From assembly GCF_007993815.1 (NCBI RefSeq), contig NZ_VJWE01000018.1:186001-250000 (forward strand): 64,000 nt of DNA, given 5' to 3'. Shown here piece by piece: positions 8,956 to 16,400 of the stretch. Every line of letters begins with the position of its first letter. The stretch's first letter is position 1. The stretch comes from Acidovorax delafieldii. Lineage in GTDB: Bacteria; Pseudomonadota; Gammaproteobacteria; Burkholderiales; Burkholderiaceae_C. A program made the translations under genes and the position numbers. The notes beneath the pieces were generated by a model. The model saw only the letters and a list, made by a program, of their open reading frames with translations. It did not search any database and had not been told where the DNA came from.

Positions 8956-9147
8956 ATGGACGCCCTTTTTGAACTGATCACGATGTTGGCGTTTCACTGG
9001 CGCATTGGACTCGCGGTGCTTTTTGCGCTGATTTCAGCCGTCTTTTTGGCTATCAACATCAGTTGGTTCACCGGGTGGTACGGCGTGTTGCTAGTGATAT
9101 TCAGCTTTGGCGCAGGGCTGATTTGGGAAAGCGCCCCCAGGGATTGA
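8956..9147 (+). CDS. Small two-helix membrane protein
   Basis: A 63-residue ORF. After MDALFELITM it has two hydrophobic segments (about residues 16-36 and 41-57) separated by a short Trp-rich turn (SWFTGWYG), ending in WESAPRD. I recognise no family. The longer reading frame upstream is Gly-rich and reads the end of ureD in another frame, so the internal ATG at 8956 was chosen. The DNA here is visibly poorer in G+C than the flanking genes. It could be a small orphan membrane protein or a decaying remnant. Confidence 0.45.
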   Translation: MDALFELITMLAFHWRIGLAVLFALISAVFLAINISWFTGWYGVLLVIFSFGAGLIWESAPRD

Positions 9148-9191
9148 TTTCGAAAGCCGATGATTTCCAACATCCGCGTAGGGATTGGCAT

Positions 9192-9569
9192 CTACTGCCG
9201 AAAATCCCCCTTCTGCCTGACCATCTGTTTGAGGTTCTTGAGCTTTCGAGGGGCACGCTCCGTCCACATGATTTCCGCCCCATCTGCCAGCTCTTCGTAG
9301 ATAGGCAGGACATCAGTGATACCTACCAACCTCCATTGAACAGGTACACCTTCGGGCCCACCCTTGTAGGGTTTCGAGTTCTCGCGAGCAACCGACAGAC
9401 CCTTTTGATGGGCTTCATCGAGGTTTGACGCACGTACAAGAACGGTGTTTTCCCAAGACAGGAATCGAGCTTCATCATCGTCTTTCCTGTCGTCATTCAA
9501 CTCCACGAAGCGCAGCAGGTAGGAAACCACATACCAGCCCACAGGTGAAATATTCTTGTCGTATTCCAT
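9192..9569 (-). CDS. DUF4288-like protein
   Basis: A 125-residue cytoplasmic protein. SPVGWYVVSYLLRFVEL at the N-terminus, then ENTVLVRASNLDEAHQKG and later WRLVGITDVLPIYEELADGAEI, fit the DUF4288 pattern (a strand with WYV, a charged VRA..DEA helix, a closing ELxDGxEI strand). Function is unknown. It is charged, lacks a signal peptide and is in AT-richer DNA together with the small membrane protein at 8956, suggesting recent arrival of this patch. It is convergent with that gene and lies downstream of alaC on the same strand. Confidence 0.6.
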   Translation of the reverse strand: MEYDKNISPVGWYVVSYLLRFVELNDDRKDDDEARFLSWENTVLVRASNLDEAHQKGLSVARENSKPYKGGPEGVPVQWRLVGITDVLPIYEELADGAEIMWTERAPRKLKNLKQMVRQKGDFRQ

Positions 9570-9717
9570 TGAAGAATTCCATGCATGGGGCCGCTACAGC
9601 CTGTCAATTGAAATGCTCTGCAGCGGTTTTTTCGGACACCGAACGGTGGCCCCGTTCAAGGCCAACCGCTCGGAGTCCGTGTGTAGTGTGATCCTCAAAC
9701 CGGCAGTTCTCGCTGGC

Positions 9718-10944
9718 TTACACCGGCGCCACAGTTGGCACCTTCAGTAAGCCATCGGCCTTGAACATCCCCCGAATCCCCCGCACCGCCTGCCGAATCC
9801 GCGCCTCGTTCTCGATCAACGCAAACCGCACGTACTCGTCCCCCTGGTCGCCAAACCCAATGCCAGGCGACACACACACCTTGGCCTTGTCCAGCAACTG
9901 CCGCGCGAACTCCAGCGAACCCAGCGCGCGGTAGGGCTCGGGGATGCGGGCCCAGATGTACATGCTGGCCTTGGGGCAGTCCACGGCCCAGCCGGCTTCG
10001 GTGAGGCCCTTGTAGAGCACGTCGCGGCGGCGCTGGTACTGGGCGGCGATGTCTTTCACGCACTGCTGGTCGCCCTCCAGTGCGGCAATCGCCGCGACCT
10101 GCAGTGGCGTGAAGGTGCCGTAGTCGTGGTAGCTCTTGATGCGGGCGAGCGCGGCCACGAGGTCGGGGTTGCCCACCATGAAGCCCACGCGCCAGCCGGC
10201 CATGTTGTAGCTTTTGCTGAGCGTGAAGAACTCCACCGCCACGTCCTTGGCGCCGGGCACTTCCATGATGCTGGGCGCGCGGTAGCCGTCGTACACGATG
10301 TCGGCGTAGGCCAGGTCGTGCACCACCAGGATGTCGTGCTTCTTGGCCAGGGCGATCACGCGCTCGAAGAAGCCCAGGTCCACACACTGCGCGGTGGGGT
10401 TGCTGGGGAAGCCAAAGATCATCATCTTGGGCTTGGGGTAGCTGCCGCGGATGGCCTTTTCCAGCTCGGCAAAAAAGTCCACATCGGGCGCCACGGGCAC
10501 GCTGCGGATGTCGGCACCGGCAATCACCGCACCGTAGATGTGGATGGGGTAGCTCGGGTCGGGCACCAGCACGGTGTCGCCCCGGTCCAGCGTGGCCAGC
10601 ATGAGGTGGGCCAGGCCTTCCTTGGAGCCGATAGTGACGATGGCCTCGGTATCGGGGTTGATGTCCACCGCGTAGCGGTCCTTGTACCAGTGGCTGATGG
10701 CGCGGCGCAGGCGCGGGATGCCTTTGCTGGCGCTGTAGCCGTGGGTGTCGGGCCGCTGGGCCACTTCGGTGAGCTTGGCGACGATGTGCGGTGGTGTGGC
10801 CCCGTCGGGGTTGCCCATGCTCATGTCGATGATGTCTTCGCCCCGGCGGCGGGCGGCGAGCTTGAGCTCGGCCGTGATGTTGAAGACGTAGGGAGGGAGG
10901 CGATCGATGCGCGCAAAACGGCGCTTGCCCTGCGATGCAGACAT
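9718..10944 (-). CDS. alaC: PLP-dependent aminotransferase, AlaC-type
   Basis: A 408-residue fold-type-I class I/II aminotransferase. [20 protein letters not shown] contains the PLP lysine in [15 protein letters not shown] the conserved Asn, and [15 protein letters not shown] the Asp-Tyr pair. The N-terminus [20 protein letters not shown] is typical of AlaC (YfdZ), the pyruvate-glutamate transaminase group in proteobacteria. In many Burkholderiales this gene heads an operon with hom and thrC. Here the next ORF downstream is DUF4288, so that partner block is absent from this place. Confidence 0.85.
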   Translation of the reverse strand: MSASQGKRRFARIDRLPPYVFNITAELKLAARRRGEDIIDMSMGNPDGATPPHIVAKLTEVAQRPDTHGYSASKGIPRLRRAISHWYKDRYAVDINPDTEAIVTIGSKEGLAHLMLATLDRGDTVLVPDPSYPIHIYGAVIAGADIRSVPVAPDVDFFAELEKAIRGSYPKPKMMIFGFPSNPTAQCVDLGFFERVIALAKKHDILVVHDLAYADIVYDGYRAPSIMEVPGAKDVAVEFFTLSKSYNMAGWRVGFMVGNPDLVAALARIKSYHDYGTFTPLQVAAIAALEGDQQCVKDIAAQYQRRRDVLYKGLTEAGWAVDCPKASMYIWARIPEPYRALGSLEFARQLLDKAKVCVSPGIGFGDQGDEYVRFALIENEARIRQAVRGIRGMFKADGLLKVPTVAPV

Positions 10945-11118
10945 GCGGTGTGACTTTCACGTAAGCGCCCGGAACCGTCCGAGCGACGTGGCTGGCAGAA
11001 AGGCCAGCCCGCAGCCAATGTAGCGCAAGCTGCGGGCAGCACTCCAGCCCTTTGTGCGCAGTGTGGCGGCAATGCCGCAGTGGGGACGAGGGCTTGCCGC
11101 CGCCTCTACGATGGGCGC

Positions 11119-11865
11119 ATGAACACCCTCCCATCCACCAACCCCACTGCCCTGCCTGCCGACCATCCCTTTGCCCAGGTGCAGGTGCTGGCCTTCGACA
11201 TCTTTGGCACCGTGGTGGACTGGCACGGCAGCATTGCGCGCGAGGTGCGGGCACTCTATCCCCAGGTGGATGCCGATGCGTTTGCACTGGCGTGGCGCGC
11301 GGGCTACCAGCCCGCCATGGCGCGGGTGATGCGCGGCGAACAGGGCTGGACGTTGATCGATGCCCTGCACCGGCAGATCCTGGACGAGATCCTTCCGCGC
11401 TTTGGGCTGGCACACCTGGGCGATGCCGAGCGCCACCACCTCAACCGCGCGTGGCACCGGCTCCATGCCTGGCCCGACAGCGTGCGGGGGCTGACGCGGC
11501 TCAAGCAGCGCTACACCATCACCACGCTATCGAACGGCAACATCGGCCTGCTGACCGACATGGCCAAGCGCGCCGGGTTGCCCTGGGACTGTGTGTTGAG
11601 CGCCGAGGTGTTCAAGGCCTACAAGCCGCATCCCGACACCTACCTGGGCGTGGCGCGGGTGTTTGACCTGCCACCACAGCAGGTGGCGCTGGTGGCGGCG
11701 CACCACGATGACCTGGCCGCTGCGCGGGGCTGTGGCCTGCGCACGGCGTACATCGAACGGCCACACGAGTTTGGCGTGGCACAGCCCAAGGATGTGTCGC
11801 CGCAGCTCGGCAATGACTTGCACGCCAAGGACCTGGCCGATCTCGCCCACATGCTGGGATGCTGA
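11119..11865 (+). CDS. Haloacid dehalogenase type II-like hydrolase (HAD superfamily)
   Basis: A 248-residue HAD protein. The nucleophile motif LAFDIFGTVVDW places the catalytic Asp at residue 27. TTLSNGNIGLL is motif II, with the Ser-Asn-Gly-Asn typical of L-2-haloacid dehalogenases, and FKAYKPHPDTYL carries the motif III lysine. The last acidic motif is VAAHHDDLAAA rather than the usual SSNxWD. That departure means true dehalogenase activity is uncertain; a small-molecule phosphatase or dehalogenase is possible. It is divergent from alaC across 174 nt, and its end is only 28 nt from the convergent cyclase gene. Confidence 0.8.
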   Translation: MNTLPSTNPTALPADHPFAQVQVLAFDIFGTVVDWHGSIAREVRALYPQVDADAFALAWRAGYQPAMARVMRGEQGWTLIDALHRQILDEILPRFGLAHLGDAERHHLNRAWHRLHAWPDSVRGLTRLKQRYTITTLSNGNIGLLTDMAKRAGLPWDCVLSAEVFKAYKPHPDTYLGVARVFDLPPQQVALVAAHHDDLAAARGCGLRTAYIERPHEFGVAQPKDVSPQLGNDLHAKDLADLAHMLGC

Positions 11866-11893
11866 ACGGCCAGCGGTGCGGTGTCCGCGCGCG

Positions 11894-12976
11894 TCAGTGC
11901 GCCACCAGCAGCTGCACAAACATCTGCACCTTGGCGCGGCATTCGGCGCTGATGGAGGTGAACTCCAGCCCGGCCACCCATTCGTCGCCCTCTTGCTTGA
12001 GGGTGATGACCCGCGCATACACATCGGCCACGCGGTAGTCCACCAGCGGCAGCTCGAACTCCAGCTTGATCTCGCTGTGGGGCTCCAGCGGCTCGATCAG
12101 CTCGACCAGCAGGCCGTGGTAGCCAATGTCGCGGATGGCACCGTGCACGATGTGGGGCACCACGATCTTGTCCTGCATGCGCTGGCACAGGCAGGGCAGG
12201 CGCGCGTCCACACGGTGGCTGCGGCGGAACTCCTGGCGGGGCACCTTGAGCTTGTGAGAAGGGATGGCAATCAGCTCACGCAGGCTGACAGGCTGCGTGC
12301 GCCCCTTGACGAACACCTGCATGGGCGCGGACGCCGACACCAGCCCCCAGCAGCGCTGGTAGGTGGAGTCGCTGATGAGCACCTGGCCCCGCAGGCTCAG
12401 CGCCTCGATGCGCGACGCCAGGTTCACGGCCTCGCCGATCACCGTGTATTCGGAATACACATCCGAGCCAAAGCGCCCGGCCATCACCGTGCCCGTGTTC
12501 ACGCCAATGCCCAGAAACACCTCCGGCAGGCGCTCGGTCAGGTGGGCCAGGTTCAGCTCGCGCATGGCGATCTGCATCTCCACCGCACACAGCAGCGCGC
12601 GGTCCACATCGTCGTCTCGAGCCACCGGGGCGCCGAACAGCACCATGATCGAGTCGCCCATGAATTTGTCGATGGTGCCCTGGTACTTGAACACCACCTC
12701 CGACAGCCGTGCCAGGCAGCGGTTGAGCGCCGCAATGACCACCGACGCGGGCTGTGAGCCCGACAGCGCAGTGAACCCGCGCAGGTCGGCCAGCAGGATG
12801 GTGACCTCGCGCGGCGCCACCTCCAGGCCGTTGGCGGCAGCACCTTCGGGGTTTTCCATACCGTGCAGGATGCCCGCCATCTCGGCCTGCGCCGCCTCGC
12901 CCAGAGGCTTGCCGGTTTCGCGTTCGATCAGCGCCTGCAGGCGGCGCACAGCGTCGTGGTGGAATTCTTTGTGCAT
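11894..12976 (-). CDS. Class III adenylate cyclase fused to a PilZ domain
   Basis: A 360-residue cytoplasmic fusion. Residues about 55-230 form a class III nucleotidyl cyclase: ILLADLRGFTAL and KFMGDSIMVLFGAP hold the two metal Asp residues, the Lys in DKFMGD favours adenine, and YTVIGEAVNLASRIEAL holds the transition-state Asn and Arg. The C-terminal ~110 residues look like PilZ: FRRSHRVDARL supplies RxxxR, and RDIGYHG matches (D/N)xSxxG except that the Ser is Gly. It may therefore make cAMP under c-di-GMP control, or the PilZ part may have lost binding. A sigma70-like promoter is visible upstream. Confidence 0.85.
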   Translation of the reverse strand: MHKEFHHDAVRRLQALIERETGKPLGEAAQAEMAGILHGMENPEGAAANGLEVAPREVTILLADLRGFTALSGSQPASVVIAALNRCLARLSEVVFKYQGTIDKFMGDSIMVLFGAPVARDDDVDRALLCAVEMQIAMRELNLAHLTERLPEVFLGIGVNTGTVMAGRFGSDVYSEYTVIGEAVNLASRIEALSLRGQVLISDSTYQRCWGLVSASAPMQVFVKGRTQPVSLRELIAIPSHKLKVPRQEFRRSHRVDARLPCLCQRMQDKIVVPHIVHGAIRDIGYHGLLVELIEPLEPHSEIKLEFELPLVDYRVADVYARVITLKQEGDEWVAGLEFTSISAECRAKVQMFVQLLVAH

Positions 12977-13066
12977 GGAGGTCTGGGGCGTGGAGCGGCC
13001 GGGTTTTTGTGGGTGGGGGTAAGAACCTGTTCAGGTTCTAAAGGCAATGCCTGCCATTCACCACCC

Positions 13067-13095
13067 AGAATAGGCGCCGCCCCACGGCTGGTCAA
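13067..13095 (-). promoter_or_regulatory. Sigma70-type promoter of the cyclase-PilZ gene
   Basis: Read on the minus strand, TTGACC (13095-13090) and TATTCT (13072-13067) are separated by exactly 17 nt, a near-consensus pair. It points at the cyclase gene starting at 12976, leaving a leader of roughly 85 nt that contains the AGAACCT hairpin. Confidence 0.6.
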
Positions 13096-13221
13096 CCGGT
13101 GAAAACACCCCGGGCAAAGCAGCAACAGCGAGGTCAGCGGCACCTGCCCGCTATCAGCAAACCGGTGTGGGGCGTGCCAGCAGCGCCGCAGCGCTTCCCA
13201 GTAGAAGAATTCGGCCTTTTT

Positions 13222-13260
13222 GGCTGGAAGCGCTACATCCATAAGCATCAAATGCTATCA
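13222..13260. repeat. AGCGCT dispersed repeat, diverged copy
   Basis: GGCTGGAAGCGCTACATCC followed by ATGCTATCA and a nearby ATAGCAATTGAT. It resembles the family seen at 22272, 27613, 36881, 47355 and 57481 but is degenerate. It lies at the end of the phosphodiesterase gene. Confidence 0.5.
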
Positions 13261-13290
13261 ACAACATAGCAATTGATGCGTCTTCCGCCG

Positions 13291-14079
13291 TCACCTGGCA
13301 GTCACCCGGTCCACACACACAAACTCGCCCACCGCGCCGTCATAGTCCCACCGTGCCGCCACCCTCGCCTGGCCGTCTGGCGCAGCGCCCGATGCCTCAG
13401 TGCTGAGCACCACCAGGCTGTTGGGGCTGCCGTGCCGCAGGCGGTGCGACACTGCCGTGCCCGCGCTGCTGGCCCACAGCCCCGGCATTGGCTGCAACAG
13501 GCGCGGCTGGTGCACGTGGCCGGACAGCAGCATTTGCGCACCGGCAATGCGCCAGCGCTCCACGGCTTCGTCGGCGCGATGGGGGCGGTGGTCGCGGTCC
13601 TCGGCGTCGCGGGCCACCAAGGGGTGGTGGCTGGCCACGATGCGCCATGCACCAGGTGGGGCGCGCGCCAGCAGCAGCGCCACATGCTCGATCTGGGCAG
13701 ACGACAGGCTGCCGCGCTCGTGCCGCCAGGCACGCGTGGTGTTCACGCCCACCACGTAGAACGCTCCCATCTGCCGTACCGGCTCTTGGTCCATGCCGAA
13801 CTGTTCAGAGAACCTTTCGTACGAACGGCCCCAGCGCATCCACCACGCAAACAGGGGCAGGTCGTGGTTGCCCGCCAGCACCAGGGTGCTGCGCGCATGC
13901 AGGCCCTGCACAAACCGCGCGGCCTGCTCAAACTGCTCGGCAGTGGCGCGCTGCGTGAGGTCGCCCGACACCACCACCATGGCCACCCCCAGGCGTTGCG
14001 CCAGCCGCTGCACAGCAGCACACACCAACGGGTCGTGCGCACCGAAGTGCAAGTCCGACAGGTGCATCAGAACAGTCAT
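13291..14079 (-). CDS. Metallophosphoesterase, CpdA-like (class III cNMP phosphodiesterase type)
   Basis: A 262-residue calcineurin-like phosphoesterase with all five metal motifs in order: DLHFG (residues 9-13), VVSGDLT, LAGNHD, ASHHPL and SGHVHQPRL. The arrangement and length match CpdA/Icc enzymes that hydrolyse 3',5'-cAMP. The ATG at 14079 puts the first motif right at the N-terminus; the earlier starts overlap the upstream gene. It follows the lipid-kinase gene by 43 nt and is followed by the cyclase-PilZ gene, so a cAMP-making and a cAMP-degrading candidate are adjacent. Substrate identity is inferred. Confidence 0.78.
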   Translation of the reverse strand: MTVLMHLSDLHFGAHDPLVCAAVQRLAQRLGVAMVVVSGDLTQRATAEQFEQAARFVQGLHARSTLVLAGNHDLPLFAWWMRWGRSYERFSEQFGMDQEPVRQMGAFYVVGVNTTRAWRHERGSLSSAQIEHVALLLARAPPGAWRIVASHHPLVARDAEDRDHRPHRADEAVERWRIAGAQMLLSGHVHQPRLLQPMPGLWASSAGTAVSHRLRHGSPNSLVVLSTEASGAAPDGQARVAARWDYDGAVGEFVCVDRVTAR

Positions 14080-14122
14080 GGCAGGTGGTCGCAGGCAGTG
14101 GGCAGGCGCAAGGGGGACCCCA

Positions 14123-15214
14123 TCATGCAGGCAGCAAGCCGGGGGCGGGGGTAGTTCCGGGCGCAGGCGTGTCGGTTGCGGAGGCTGCGAAAGCAATCTC
14201 TTCTGGTGGTGGGGTCTGCGCTGCACCATCACGCACCAGCGGGCTCGGTGCCACCAGCCACAGCGGCCGCGCACTGATGCGGAAATGCAGGGGCGGCGCC
14301 ATCCACTCCCGCTCGCCATCAAACGCCACCTTGACCTGCGGGGGCCGCCAGCTGGCGGGCGCCACGGTCAGCTCGGCACACGCCATGCTGACCACCGCGT
14401 TGTCCTTGTCGAGCTGGCCGGTGGCCGCGTTCCACACGGTGCGGGCGATGGCCCAACGCCCCTGGGGCTTGAGCATCACCACGGCCAAGTGCCCGCCGTC
14501 TGCCACCTTCTGCGCCTGCGGCAGGCCCATGCGGTCCAGCTGCAGGGGGTTGTTGCCCACAAACAGGGTGGTGACCAGATGCTCCTCCTGGTGCGCCTCA
14601 GCGCCCTGGTGCGTCTTCATCACCACGCGCCAGCGGCGGCCCGATGCGGGACGAAACAGGCTCCACACCGCCGCCGCTATGGCCACCCAGCGCTTGCGGC
14701 CAAAGCGGCGCGATGCCATCTCGCGGTCGGCCAGCATCTTGGGGTACAGGCCCACGCTGGCGTTGACCACAAACATGCGGCGGTTCACAAACCCCACCTG
14801 CACCGGCCGCAGGTCCCCGGCATGCAGCGCCTGCAGCAGGTCCTGCACGGCGGTCTCGGGGTCCAGCGCCAGACCGTGCTCGCGGCTGAAATAGTTGAAG
14901 GTGCCCATGGGCACCACCCCCAGCGGCACCCCGGCGCGCAGCGCGGCCGACGCCACCGCGTTGATGGTGCCGTCACCCCCGGCGGCCACCACCAGTCCGC
15001 CATCATCCTGCGCGGCCTGGGCGGCTTGCTCGGCCAGCTGCACGATGTCGGCGCGCCGGTCAGGCACGTGCCACACCACGTCGTGCGCCTGCAGGGCAGG
15101 CACACCTTCGAGCTTGGCGCGCAGCAGGTCCAGGTCGGCACCTGGCCGCCGGGGCACCACCAGATGGATGGGGCCACGGGGCTGGGGAGGGAGGGTGTGT
15201 TCCGAAGGTGTCAT
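14123..15214 (-). CDS. Diacylglycerol kinase family (YegS/LCB5-like) lipid kinase
   Basis: A 363-residue protein. The catalytic glycine loop AAGGDGTINAVASAAL and the following GVVPMGTFNYFSREHGL (family pattern GxxPxGTxNxxA) identify a DAGK-catalytic domain in the N-terminal half, here with FSR replacing the usual FAR. The C-terminal part has the beta-sandwich typical of the family. These enzymes phosphorylate diacylglycerol or related lipids with ATP. It is divergent from a PAP2 phosphatase, the chemically opposite activity, and probably co-transcribed with the phosphoesterase downstream. Confidence 0.85.
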   Translation of the reverse strand: MTPSEHTLPPQPRGPIHLVVPRRPGADLDLLRAKLEGVPALQAHDVVWHVPDRRADIVQLAEQAAQAAQDDGGLVVAAGGDGTINAVASAALRAGVPLGVVPMGTFNYFSREHGLALDPETAVQDLLQALHAGDLRPVQVGFVNRRMFVVNASVGLYPKMLADREMASRRFGRKRWVAIAAAVWSLFRPASGRRWRVVMKTHQGAEAHQEEHLVTTLFVGNNPLQLDRMGLPQAQKVADGGHLAVVMLKPQGRWAIARTVWNAATGQLDKDNAVVSMACAELTVAPASWRPPQVKVAFDGEREWMAPPLHFRISARPLWLVAPSPLVRDGAAQTPPPEEIAFAASATDTPAPGTTPAPGLLPA

Positions 15215-15526
15215 TCAAAAACTCTGCAACAAACAAGAGCAACCCCACACCGCGCTGAGCCAATCGCAGCGACCGGGCGAGCCCGCAGGCCCACACCACA
15301 CCATGAGCGCCAACACGGATTGCAGGGCACTCCATGGTGACAAACGGCTGACCCCCGTGCAGCCGGTAGCCACGCCTACCCTTTGTCAGCCGGCTCCGAC
15401 AGCGGCAGCGACGATGCAATACACCCACCATGCAACGGGATGCTGGGAACTTCGGTACAACCCACGGCTTCTCTCCATGGGCCGCCTGCCCTGCGGGTGC
15501 ATCCGAAGAAAGGACCCACTATCTCC
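15215..15526. other. Divergent intergenic region, lipid kinase / PAP2 phosphatase
   Basis: 312 nt between divergent starts. I see no gene, no clear sigma70 pair and no member of the two repeat families. The right end carries AAGAAAGGA, a usable Shine-Dalgarno for the PAP2 gene. Confidence 0.5.
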
Positions 15527-16378
15527 ATGACCACAACCTCCAGCGCTTTGACCGCCACCGACATCGGCGCCCTGCTGGCGCAACACCCCCTGGGCTGGTG
15601 GATGGCTGGCGTGCTGTCGTTTGCCCTGCTGGGTAGCGTCGCCTTGACCGGCTTGCGCCGCCTGCGACAACACGCAGGCGCCCCGCTGGGCCGCATGTTT
15701 CCGGCGCAAGCGCGCTGGGTGTTGGTGGCCGCCATGGCCACCTCGGCCTGCACGCTGGCTCTGGCAGGTGCCACGCTGGCAGAGCTGGCCGAAAGCGGGC
15801 GCGCCCCGGGCACCTGGGGCGCACTGGACGACGCACTGGCTGCAGGCCTGCAAGCACAGGCATCCGCAGCCGTGCTGCAATGGTTTGCCACCCTCACCCA
15901 CCTGGGCGACACCTGGGTGCTGACCGCGCTGGCGCTGGGCGTGGCCGCCCTGCTGTGGCTGCGCCGGCACCGCCTGCTGGCCACCGGCTGGCTGGTGGCC
16001 ATGGCGGGCAACGGCGCGTTGACCAAGGTGCTGAAGCGTCTGTTCGAGCGCGTGCGGCCCGAGCACACGCACGGCATCGCCGAGGCCAGCGGCTACAGCT
16101 TTCCCAGCGGGCACAGCAGCGCATCGATGGTGGCCTATGCCATGCTGGCCTACCTGGCCACGCGGCTATTGCCCCGCGCCTGGCACCTGCCTGCGGTGGT
16201 GCTGGCCGGCGCGCTGATCTTCACCACCGGCTGGAGCCGTGTGGTGCTGCACGTGCATTACGCCAGTGATGTGCTGGCAGGCTGGCTGCTGGGCGGCACG
16301 TGGATGGTGTGCACGGTGCTGATCATGGAGAGCGTGTCGCGCTGGCGCGGCGCGGCGCCCACGGCGACGCGCCGCTGA
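15527..16378 (+). CDS. PAP2-family phosphatase (membrane)
   Basis: A 283-residue integral membrane protein. The three acid-phosphatase motifs are present: KVLKRLFERVRPEHTHG (KX6RP type), SYSFPSGHSSAS (PSGH) and SRVVLHVHYASDVLAGW (SRxxxxxHxxxD). About six membrane segments surround them. Family members dephosphorylate phosphatidate, undecaprenyl diphosphate or similar lipids at the periplasmic face. The start at 15527 follows AAGAAAGGA; the 48-codon extension upstream has no membrane or signal features. It converges with the CocE gene (22-nt gap). Confidence 0.88.
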   Translation: MTTTSSALTATDIGALLAQHPLGWWMAGVLSFALLGSVALTGLRRLRQHAGAPLGRMFPAQARWVLVAAMATSACTLALAGATLAELAESGRAPGTWGALDDALAAGLQAQASAAVLQWFATLTHLGDTWVLTALALGVAALLWLRRHRLLATGWLVAMAGNGALTKVLKRLFERVRPEHTHGIAEASGYSFPSGHSSASMVAYAMLAYLATRLLPRAWHLPAVVLAGALIFTTGWSRVVLHVHYASDVLAGWLLGGTWMVCTVLIMESVSRWRGAAPTATRR

Positions 16379-16400
16379 GCCGCCGCCCGGGCGCCCTGGT

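Larger units (their letters stand above)
12977..13290. other. Intergenic region between cyclase-PilZ and phosphodiesterase genes
   Basis: This 314-nt gap holds no convincing gene. It contains a hairpin (AGAACCT/AGGTTCT, 13022-13039) in the untranslated leader of the cyclase gene, the promoter at 13067-13095 and a dispersed-repeat copy at 13222-13260. An open frame on the minus strand crosses it but reads through the repeat and promoter, so it is not called. Confidence 0.6.

Noticed and set aside
9556-9750. Open frames across 9570-9717 on the plus strand
   Set aside because: Short, no Shine-Dalgarno, overlaps the ends of two minus-strand genes; treated as featureless DNA.
12928-13251. Minus-strand open frame of 107 codons between cyclase and phosphodiesterase genes
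   Set aside because: It runs through a near-consensus promoter, a hairpin and a repeat copy and into the start of the cyclase gene; the protein has no coherent character.
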